Shown here piece by piece: positions 1 through 4,716 of a stretch of 5,057 nucleotides of DNA. Under the pieces are notes generated by a model. It made no database searches. It was not told the DNA's origin and was given only the letters and a program-made list of their open reading frames with translations. Positions within the stretch are counted from its first letter, which is position 1, and every line of letters starts with the position of its first letter. Source of the DNA: Caldifarciminota bacterium (GTDB lineage: Bacteria > Hydrothermota > 32-111 > QNBC01); the NCBI GenBank assembly GCA_023132105.1, contig JAGLYS010000347.1, positions 1-5,057 on the forward strand, in the 5' to 3' direction. Position numbers and translations under genes: made by a program.

Positions 1-80
1 CTATTTTTGTCAATCTAATAGAAAATTTAATGGTAGATAGGTATAGACATACTTACCAGTTTAAGGATATCCATAATTGT
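1..80. other. Left flank of the IS110 insertion, no gene seen
   Basis: This is AT-rich DNA outside the mobile element. I see no open frame with a ribosome binding site. Its last bases, TTGT at 77-80, together with CAT at 81-83 form the left half of the insertion target and match the left target guide of the bridge RNA. Joining this flank to the sequence after 1332 rebuilds a continuous TTGTCATTGCGAGG site. Confidence 0.7.
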
Positions 81-92
81 CATCGTATGTAG

Positions 93-98
93 TATAGT
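93..98 (+). promoter_or_regulatory. -10 half of the circle-junction promoter
   Basis: TATAGT matches the sigma-70 -10 consensus at 5 of 6 positions and lies just inside the left end of the element. In the integrated state the sequence 17 nt upstream is TCCATA, a poor -35. When the right end is joined to the left end at the shared CAT, TTGACA (1319-1324) falls exactly 17 nt upstream. Transcription would then start near 104-106, at the 5' end of the proposed bridge RNA. A promoter assembled at the circle junction is known for IS110 elements. Its use here is inferred. Confidence 0.8.
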
Positions 99-153
99 AT
101 TGTAAAGTTAATGGATTATGATAGAATTAAGAAGAATAAAAGTACTAGGAGTA

Positions 154-233
154 TGGGAAGGAAGTGAAAAAGATTTATTTGTCATAGGTCGTTAAAGACC
201 GTTCGCAATGTTAATCTCACTTCCTTTCTCCCA
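154..233 (+). other. Target-binding loop of the bridge RNA
   Basis: The stem is built from TGGGA 154-158 with TCCCA 229-233, AGGAAGTGA 159-167 with TCACTTCCT 217-225 (a TTC bulge lies at 226-228), and GATT 172-175 with AATC 213-216. The apical hairpin is GGTC 187-190 with GACC 197-200 around a GTTAAA loop. Between stem and hairpin the two strands carry the guides. On the 5' side, 179-185 reads TTGTCAT, as at 77-83. On the 3' side, 203-210 is the reverse complement of CATTGCGA at 1330-1337. U202 could add a G-U wobble with G1338. The two guides overlap in CAT, which places the crossover there. Confidence 0.9.
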
Positions 234-237
234 AAAT

Positions 238-285
238 CTGAACAGTACGTTAGGCATAAAGCCTGTATTACGATGATAGATTCAG
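238..285 (+). other. Donor-binding loop of the bridge RNA
   Basis: The closing stem is CTGAA 238-242 with TTCAG 281-285; AATCT 235-239 with AGATT 278-282 is an alternative. The apical hairpin is AGGC 252-255 with GCCT 261-264 around ATAAA. The 5' strand carries ACAGTACGT (242-250), which matches the right end ACAGTACAT (1324-1332) at 8 of 9 positions. The odd base, G249, could still wobble with the T of the bottom strand. The 3' strand carries TACGATG (269-275), the reverse complement of CATCGTA (81-87). The loop therefore reads both sides of the joined circle ends. Confidence 0.88.
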
Positions 286-299
286 GAGTGCCCCATATA

Positions 300-308
300 A
301 CAGTACAT
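300..308 (+). repeat. Extra copy of the donor half-site ACAGTACAT
   Basis: Nine bases here are identical to the right terminus of the element (1324-1332) and 8 of 9 match the left donor guide (242-250). The copy sits between the bridge RNA and the ribosome binding site of the recombinase gene. It is not followed by the CGTA of the real donor, so only half a donor site is present. Possible roles are a recombinase binding site for autoregulation, a relic of an earlier end, or part of the 3' tail of the RNA. The sequence does not decide among these. Confidence 0.6.
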
Positions 309-330
309 AACCTTATAATAAGGAGTTGAA

Positions 331-1317
331 ATGAAAAAGTCAATAGGACTGGACATTGGGAAAGGAGAGATTGCAGTATCCATATTTGACGGAGAAAATT
401 ACAGAAACAACACCTATAAAAACACAAAGGGCGGACTAAAGAGAATGGTAAAGGATTTCAAAAAAGAAGAGGACTGCATTATAACAATGGAAGTTACAGG
501 GACTTATCATTTAAGGTGTGCATATAAACTCTATGAAGAAGGTTTTGATGTAAGAGTAGAGAATCCTCTTGTAGTCAAGAGATATAGTGAGTTGAGTCTA
601 AGGAGAGTAAAGACGGATAAGGTAGATGCCCGTATAATAGCGACTTTTGGCTATAAAGAGGATCCGAGGGTATTTAAACCCAGCAGCAAAGACAGGATGA
701 AATTAAAAGTATTGGTAAAAGAGATAGATCAGGTTCAAAGAGATATAAATCGGAATCAATCAAGAATTGAGGCATTGAAACAATATCCTGAAAAAATGAC
801 TGAGTCCATAAAAAGGTTTAAGAATAAGAACAAAAGAATGAAAGAGGATGTAAACCAGATACAGAAAGAAATTAATGAAATCATTAAATGTAATGAAAAA
901 TATAGAGAAATCAACAAAAGTTTAAAAACGATTGTTGGAGTAGGAGACCGTTTATCTGGTGCAATAATAGCATATATGGGAGCATATGAGGAATTTGAAT
1001 CGGCAAAACAGGTGGCATCATTTGTAGGAATAACACCTACATTAAAACAATCCGGCAAGTCTCTTTACAGACAAGGTAGTATTAGCAAGATGGGAAATAA
1101 ATATCTTAGGTCATTGCTTATGATGTGTGCCAAATCGGCTGTTCGACATAATCCACAATGTAAGGCACTAAATGACAGATTAGAATCCAGAGGAAAAACA
1201 TATCATGAAAGATTAATATCAGCAGGACATAAATTGTTAAGGCAGACATATGGAGTAATAAAAAACGGTAAAAATTATGACAGGGATTATATAAATAATA
1301 TGCAATATTATTATTGA
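331..1317 (+). CDS. IS110-family DEDD/serine recombinase (transposase)
   Basis: This is the bridge-RNA-guided recombinase that excises the element as a circle and inserts it at the RNA-specified target. It has 328 aa, close to IS621 (326 aa). The N-terminal RuvC-like DEDD domain (about 1-115) shows D8 in GLDIGKGE, E54 in ITMEVTGTYH, and D96 and D99 in KTDKVDAR, the four expected acidic residues. Residues about 120-200 are highly charged and helical, fitting the family's coiled-coil linker. The C-terminal Tnp domain (about 200-310) has the helix-hairpin-helix-like GVGDRLSGAIIAYMG and the block QSGKSLYRQGSISKMGNKYLR. S241 in QSG is the likely nucleophilic serine. The start at 331 is supported by AGGAG at 321-325, five bases upstream. 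A TATAAT at 314-319 lacks a -35, so transcription probably comes from the junction promoter through the bridge RNA. The stop lies 12 bases before the shared CAT. No frameshift or missing catalytic residue is seen. Confidence 0.95.
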   Translation: MKKSIGLDIGKGEIAVSIFDGENYRNNTYKNTKGGLKRMVKDFKKEEDCIITMEVTGTYHLRCAYKLYEEGFDVRVENPLVVKRYSELSLRRVKTDKVDARIIATFGYKEDPRVFKPSSKDRMKLKVLVKEIDQVQRDINRNQSRIEALKQYPEKMTESIKRFKNKNKRMKEDVNQIQKEINEIIKCNEKYREINKSLKTIVGVGDRLSGAIIAYMGAYEEFESAKQVASFVGITPTLKQSGKSLYRQGSISKMGNKYLRSLLMMCAKSAVRHNPQCKALNDRLESRGKTYHERLISAGHKLLRQTYGVIKNGKNYDRDYINNMQYYY

Positions 1318-1318
1318 C

Positions 1319-1324
1319 TTGACA
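1319..1324 (+). promoter_or_regulatory. -35 half of the circle-junction promoter
   Basis: A perfect TTGACA follows the recombinase stop codon by one base and lies in the right end of the element. In the integrated state it points outward into the REP-like repeat and has no obvious -10 at the right distance. After circularisation it is followed by CAGTA, CAT and nine bases of the left end, giving a 17-nt spacer to TATAGT (93-98). An overlapping TTGACT lies at 1314-1319. Confidence 0.8.
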
Positions 1325-1329
1325 CAGTA

Positions 1330-1359
1330 CATTGCGAGGAGTGAAACGACGAAGCAATC
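1330..1359. repeat. REP-like palindromic repeat, target of the IS110 element
   Basis: The sequence has ATTGC at 1331-1335 and GCAAT at 1354-1358 around a GAGGAGTGAAACGACGAA centre. It resembles the short intergenic repeat with the core ATTGCGAGGAGCGAAGCGACGAAG (here with two differences) that I recall as dispersed in many unrelated bacterial genomes. The element inserted at its left edge, so the hairpin is intact. The bridge RNA right guide matches its first eight bases. The repeat identity is from memory. The palindrome and the guide match are seen directly. Confidence 0.8.
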
Positions 1360-1383
1360 TTTATCTTTATATTCAGATTCTCT

Positions 1384-1459
1384 GTAGAGACGCAATATCT
1401 TGCGTCTAATGTTCTATAAGCACCAGATATTAAGGAGACGCAATATATTGCGTCTCTAC
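1384..1459. repeat. MITE-like inverted repeat built from two palindromes
   Basis: GTAGAGACGCAATAT (1384-1398) and its exact reverse complement (1445-1459) form 15-nt outer arms around 46 nt. Each arm belongs to its own palindrome. On the left, AGACGCAA 1388-1395 pairs with TTGCGTCT 1400-1407. On the right, 1435-1456 is a perfect 22-nt palindrome. No T-run follows, so this is not a typical terminator. It looks like a small non-autonomous repeat or two REP copies head to head. No coding potential is seen. Confidence 0.75.
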
Positions 1460-1489
1460 GGTCAATAAAATATTGGAACTGTGCTTATA
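1415..1489. repeat. 9-nt inverted repeat enclosing the second palindrome
   Basis: TATAAGCAC (1415-1423) and GTGCTTATA (1481-1489) are exact reverse complements and enclose the perfect palindrome at 1435-1456. They overlap the 1384-1459 structure out of register. They may be the arms of an older repeat into which a palindrome copy inserted, or may be chance in AT-rich DNA. Confidence 0.45.
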
Positions 1490-1502
1490 TTTATGCACTT
1501 TG

Positions 1503-1668
1503 ATTATTTCCCTTTCGTGTAATTCGTTGTTATCTCCCTCTCTTCTCGACTGAAGTCTGACGTCTGGCGTCTGATGTCCATTCCCTATTATTCGTGAATT
1601 CGTGGTGGATCTCCCCCTCCGTGGTTCTCTTCTCTTTTAGTGGTTTTTTCTCTATCTTCCCCAGTGGT
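1503..1668. repeat. Intergenic patchwork of degenerate repeats, no gene
   Basis: This gene-free stretch lies after the 3' end of the minus-strand gene. It holds CCCTTTCGTGTAATTCG (1510-1526), three diverged heptamers of the form NGTCTGN (1554-1574), GTGAATTCGTGGTGGATCTC (1594-1613), pyrimidine-rich runs, TTCTCTTCTCTT (1625-1636), and two AGTGGTTT copies (1639-1646 and 1663-1670). Several of these occur as reverse complements at 4696-4823, the clearest being 1594-1613 against 4743-4762 with 19 of 20 identical. I see no terminator hairpin with a U-run for the minus-strand gene. Confidence 0.7.
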
Positions 1669-3291
1669 TTATCTTATCAAAATAAATTTCTTGGAACTGT
1701 TTTCCAAATGTGATTTTACATTTAGAAAATATATACCTTTTGTTAGATATGGTAATTTAAAGGATATATTTTCTGTAAAAAACATTTTCCTATAGATTAT
1801 TGCTCCACATAAATTGTAAATCGATACGGATTTTGATATATTATATTTGGATTTTATATATGCCGTATTATTAATGATATTTATTTCCGATTTGTATAAT
1901 TGTCTTTTTATTCTATTTATTATACCTGATGGATTATATGTCGAGTTTACATCACCGGGTGTACCATTAGCTGCCCCCGGGGCAATCGATGCTGCCCATC
2001 CTGTTCCCTGATTATGACTTGTGAAATTAAGAGGGTCTTTTAGTTCCAATGACGGTCCTGTCCCATCCGGAGCGGTAGGCCATGGGTCAGCATCATCATA
2101 ATTCACAGAATCAACAAATGCCTCACCGCTTTTCTTAAGAACTATATAATCTCCATTATTAGATAACAATAAAGCCATATTGCCTAATAAATAATCATCT
2201 CCATCCCCTAATGATTTGGTACCGTAAAAACTTCTAATCGAATCGGTGTCCGAACAAATAACTGCAAAATGATTGGGCGGTAATCGAAAAACAGGGAATG
2301 TAAATGTATCTTGACCATCGGATAATGTCCAGTTTTGCATATCAATCGTATCTGATTCCATATTCCATAATTCTATCCACTCGAAATATGCATCATCTCC
2401 CTGAGTAACGGAAGGATTATACATAATTTCATTTATAAAAACATCGGGAACATCTGTTGCGTTGACTATATAATAAAGTGTATCAGATATGGTCCGGTTG
2501 TTGTTGTTATCTCTAAATGCATAATAATAATATACAGTATCTCCCTCGGTTTGAGCATTAACATGATAATAATATGCAGAACCCGATATACTATCATTTG
2601 TTTGTGTGGAAAAGCTTCCCGAATTTATTTTGTAATACATTGTATCATAATTTATTGTTCCCTCATCATACGCTGATATAAACAGTATTGCCGTATCTTC
2701 CGGAGCTATATAGCCCGGAGATTTACCTTCATTATATAGATATGGAGGCAGATCACCACCATTTGATTTAATATCGAGGAAAGCATCATCAAGATATACA
2801 ACGCCGGAATCATTGACATCTTTATAAGCTCTTATAAATACACCCAAACTACAAGATCCGTTTGGAGTGACAAATGTATCGTTTAATGTTTGCCAGTTCG
2901 CATTATCTGATGTGTATGAAAGGAATTCGGTTTCGTAATTTCCTCCATATTGATATGTTCTTAAGAATCCTCCGACTCTTATGTTAGCATCATTATCGAA
3001 TATATAAATATAGAATGTAAATGTATCACCTGAGGAGATACCGGTTGTTATAAAATGTTTAATACCACTGTTTGAACTTGTTAATCTATTTAATTTAGCA
3101 CTGTAATTACCGGAATTGACCTGAGAACTGTCTTTGGATGCCGGTACACTTGTTGAAGATTCAACGAACCAATTGTCCGGAATAGAATCCGTACCGGTCC
3201 ATGTTTCAAAACCTGGATTTTGGATTAAATTTGCACTGAAAATGAATATTGGGAATATAAAAATAATAATTAGTAAAGAAATCTTTTTCAT
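1669..3291 (-). CDS. Secreted multidomain protein with lamin-tail domain and T9SS-like C-terminus
   Basis: The 540-aa product has a signal peptide (MKK then a hydrophobic run, likely cleaved after residue 20, FSA). Residues 21-175 look like a carbohydrate-binding jelly roll of the CBM4/9 type: NLIQNPGFETW at the start, then PDNWFV, SAKLN, SSGDTFTFYIY and VVYLDDAFLDI. Residues about 181-277 form a beta-rich Ig/FN3-like spacer. Residues about 283-420 are a lamin-tail (LTD) domain, with FINEIMYNP, EWIELWN, NWTLSDG, FAVICSD and PDGTGPSLELKDP, trailed by GAANGTPG. Residues about 468-540 resemble the T9SS type A sorting domain (SVSIYNLCGAIIY, LTKGIYFLNV, KKFILIR), although the usual YPNP start is missing. 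It is probably exported through the Sec and T9SS pathways to the cell surface or medium. No catalytic domain is visible, so an adhesive or binding role is inferred. The start is supported by AAAGGAGG (3297-3304), five bases upstream. The gene is transcribed divergently from the 413-aa gene. Confidence 0.9.
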   Translation of the reverse strand: MKKISLLIIIFIFPIFIFSANLIQNPGFETWTGTDSIPDNWFVESSTSVPASKDSSQVNSGNYSAKLNRLTSSNSGIKHFITTGISSGDTFTFYIYIFDNDANIRVGGFLRTYQYGGNYETEFLSYTSDNANWQTLNDTFVTPNGSCSLGVFIRAYKDVNDSGVVYLDDAFLDIKSNGGDLPPYLYNEGKSPGYIAPEDTAILFISAYDEGTINYDTMYYKINSGSFSTQTNDSISGSAYYYHVNAQTEGDTVYYYYAFRDNNNNRTISDTLYYIVNATDVPDVFINEIMYNPSVTQGDDAYFEWIELWNMESDTIDMQNWTLSDGQDTFTFPVFRLPPNHFAVICSDTDSIRSFYGTKSLGDGDDYLLGNMALLLSNNGDYIVLKKSGEAFVDSVNYDDADPWPTAPDGTGPSLELKDPLNFTSHNQGTGWAASIAPGAANGTPGDVNSTYNPSGIINRIKRQLYKSEINIINNTAYIKSKYNISKSVSIYNLCGAIIYRKMFFTENISFKLPYLTKGIYFLNVKSHLENSSKKFILIR

Positions 3292-3327
3292 AAGATCCTC
3301 CTTTCATATTTTCTATGTATATATTAT

Positions 3328-3356
3328 AGAATAAAACTTATTGAGAATTATGTCAA
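3328..3356 (-). promoter_or_regulatory. Probable sigma-70 promoter of the secreted-protein gene
   Basis: On the minus strand a perfect TTGACA (3356 to 3351) is followed after 17 nt by TATTCT (3333 to 3328), 4 of 6 to the -10 consensus. A perfect TATAAT lies slightly further on (3328 to 3323), but its spacer from the same -35 would be 22 nt. The promoter would start transcription about 30 nt before the start codon at 3291. Confidence 0.5.
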
Positions 3357-3397
3357 GAAATGTTTACAAATATCTACTATTTAAAAGATTATAATAG

Positions 3398-3426
3398 TTG
3401 ACTAAAACAAAATCGGGGAATATAAT
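3398..3426 (+). promoter_or_regulatory. Sigma-70 promoter of the TPR/DUF2723-like gene
   Basis: TTGACT (3398-3403) is followed after exactly 17 nt by a perfect TATAAT (3421-3426), placed 27 bases before the start codon. The mRNA leader would be about 20 nt and contains the ribosome binding site GGAGG (3444-3448). An inverted pair ACTATT (3376-3381) and AATAGT (3393-3398) abuts the -35 and could be a regulator site. That part is speculative. Confidence 0.75.
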
Positions 3427-3453
3427 AAAATCAAAGTAAAAACGGAGGTTTTT

Positions 3454-4695
3454 ATGAAAAAATCAATGTTGATTATAATATTCATTCTGATGCTGAATTC
3501 AATATACGGAGGGGAAAAACAGAAAGCAGCAGATGCTTTTAAAAACAATGATGTAAAGAAGGCAATAAATATAATGAAACAGTATTCAAAAGAGAATCCT
3601 GAAGATGCTGAGGCATATTTCTATCTGGGAAGATATCTACATTATGCTCAATATGATGTTGGCAAAAGAGTTTATGATGAAAAAATATCAAATAAGATAA
3701 TAAATTATCTTGATAAGGCAGTTTCTATAACGGATACGATTGGAAATGCATATTATTATATAGGTGTTGAATACGGAATGAGAGGGCATTATGCTTTTAT
3801 TGAGAATGATACAATAAAGTCAAAGAAAGAGTTTGGAATAGGCAGGAAAAAAGGCGGTTATCCTGATTGGCTTCTCGAATATGCAAAAAATGTACTGAAA
3901 TCATGCAAAAAGAATGCAATATTATTTACGGGAGGAGATGCAGAAGCAAATTCGATATGGTATCTCCAATTTGTAAAGCATTATAGGCGGGATGTATCTG
4001 TATTTCCTCTAGGATTAATATCATATACTCCATTTGTTACATTTGTTAACAGTGGTATAGATAATTATTTTATTCCAATACATACCGGGTTAAATGACAG
4101 GGAAATCGAGAAAATACACCCTCGTTTATACAAATGTGATTCTGCAGATTTAACGATTTCTGATAAAGTAAAAAAACAATATAATTTAAAAGACGACTAT
4201 ATAATGAAATGGCAATTAAAACCCGATTATGTATTTAAAGGTAAAGAAATTATTATGCCGGGTACAGATATATTATTGCATATATTAAAAAACAACAAAT
4301 GGAATAGACCAGTTTATTTTACTGTTGCATCTCAACCAAATCTCAGAGGAAATCTGGGTGATTTTTTACGAACTGAAGGATTATGTCTTCATCTTTTACC
4401 AATAAGGAAGAATGAAAAAATATTTATTGAACCAAATATTACTGCAAATTTATTAATGAATAAGGAAAATTTAAAGGATTACCCTTCGGTGAAAAATCAT
4501 AATATGCCCAGATGTAATATGGTTCTAATAAATTATTTAAATATATTAATTGAACTGTATAATTACTATAATAGTATAAATGAATATAACAATGCTGAGA
4601 AAACACTTATATTTATAAAAGATAATGTTGATATAGGAATTATTAAATATGGAGATAAAATAAGAAGTTATCTTGATTCTTTATATGAGGAATAA
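3454..4695 (+). CDS. Exported TPR protein with DUF2723-like C-terminal region
   Basis: The 413-aa product begins with a signal peptide (MKKSMLIIIFILMLNSIYG, cleavage near residue 19-20) and has no later membrane helix. Residues about 21-150 are helical with TPR-like repeats (AADAFKNNDVKKAINIMKQY, then PEDAEAYFYLGRYL, then AYYYIGVEYGMRG). Residues about 153-315 recall the soluble C-terminal region of DUF2723 membrane proteins: NAILFTGGDAEANSIWYLQ, YRRDVSVFPLGL, then NNKWNRPVYFTVA and GLCLHLLP. Those families usually have an N-terminal multi-pass glycosyltransferase-like part, and here it is absent. The last 60 residues are helical again. The protein probably sits in the periplasm or on the inner face of the outer membrane as a soluble or loosely attached protein. 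No catalytic residues can be assigned, and the molecular function is unknown. GGAGG (3444-3448) five bases before ATG supports the start. The gene is AT-rich like its neighbour. It stands alone: the stop is followed directly by CAGACAT repeats. Confidence 0.88.
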   Translation: MKKSMLIIIFILMLNSIYGGEKQKAADAFKNNDVKKAINIMKQYSKENPEDAEAYFYLGRYLHYAQYDVGKRVYDEKISNKIINYLDKAVSITDTIGNAYYYIGVEYGMRGHYAFIENDTIKSKKEFGIGRKKGGYPDWLLEYAKNVLKSCKKNAILFTGGDAEANSIWYLQFVKHYRRDVSVFPLGLISYTPFVTFVNSGIDNYFIPIHTGLNDREIEKIHPRLYKCDSADLTISDKVKKQYNLKDDYIMKWQLKPDYVFKGKEIIMPGTDILLHILKNNKWNRPVYFTVASQPNLRGNLGDFLRTEGLCLHLLPIRKNEKIFIEPNITANLLMNKENLKDYPSVKNHNMPRCNMVLINYLNILIELYNYYNSINEYNNAEKTLIFIKDNVDIGIIKYGDKIRSYLDSLYEE

Positions 4696-4716
4696 CAGAC
4701 ATCAGACATCAGACAT
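4696..4716. repeat. Three tandem CAGACAT heptamers
   Basis: Three perfect 7-nt copies start on the base after the stop codon of the preceding gene, and a partial CAG follows. A diverged version on the opposite strand lies at 1554-1574. Such heptamers are a simple-sequence repeat and may expand or contract by slippage. They lie outside the coding region. Confidence 0.85.

Larger units (their letters stand above)
105..290 (+). ncRNA. Bridge RNA (seekRNA) of the IS110 element
   Basis: This is the guide RNA that would hold the recombinase on both target and donor DNA. Its length of about 180-190 nt is close to the 177 nt of the IS621 bridge RNA. The 5' part (105-153) has only weak hairpins, such as TTAAT 108-112 with ATTAA 126-130. 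It is followed by two internal-loop structures in tandem. The target-binding loop (154-233) contains TTGTCAT (179-185, same sense as the left flank) and TCGCAATG (203-210, antisense to the right flank). The donor-binding loop (238-285) contains ACAGTAC (242-248, same sense as the right end of the element) and TACGATG (269-275, antisense to the left end). The order and polarity (left guide sense, right guide antisense, a small hairpin between them) follow the family architecture. The 5' and 3' ends are estimates: the 5' end comes from the junction promoter and the 3' end from where the donor stem closes. Confidence 0.9.
81..1332 (+). mobile_element. Complete IS110-family insertion sequence with bridge RNA
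   Basis: The element has a long left noncoding end (81-330), one recombinase gene (331-1317) and a very short right end (12 nt between the stop codon and the shared CAT). This is the layout of the IS110 group, such as IS621, where the bridge RNA lies upstream of the gene. There are no long terminal inverted repeats, as expected for the family. The ends were set by guide matches: CAT occurs at 81-83 and again at 1330-1332, so one copy of the element is 1249 bp (81-1329) plus a repeated CAT. Within those three bases the exact crossover pair cannot be decided from one insertion. All parts look intact: the DEDD residues, the catalytic serine, the RNA stems and all four guides. The element could therefore be active. 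It sits at the outer edge of a REP-like palindrome and leaves that hairpin whole. Confidence 0.93.

Noticed and set aside
314..319. TATAAT as a dedicated promoter for the recombinase
   Set aside because: The bases 17 nt upstream (CCCCAT) do not resemble a -35, and the hexamer almost touches the ribosome binding site, leaving almost no room for a leader.
182..427. An 81-codon minus-strand reading frame across the left end of the element
   Set aside because: It overlaps the bridge RNA and the start of the recombinase on the other strand, has no clear ribosome binding site, and its product is Cys/Leu-rich without a recognisable domain.
756..1058. A 100-codon minus-strand reading frame inside the recombinase gene
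   Set aside because: It is antisense to the conserved recombinase coding sequence and has no ribosome binding site or domain.
1118..1357. A 79-codon minus-strand reading frame over the right end of the element
   Set aside because: It runs across the insertion boundary and the REP-like repeat, so it exists only because of the insertion.
1435..1456. Perfect palindrome as an intrinsic terminator
   Set aside because: No T-run follows on either strand, and a second partial copy next to it points to a dispersed repeat.
1318..1668. Bridge RNA downstream of the gene, as in the IS1111 group
   Set aside because: Only 12 nt separate the stop codon from the shared CAT, while all four guide matches are found upstream of the gene.
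3134..3334. A 66-codon plus-strand reading frame at the start of the secreted-protein gene
   Set aside because: It is the antisense of the signal peptide and jelly-roll coding sequence and extends into the promoter region.
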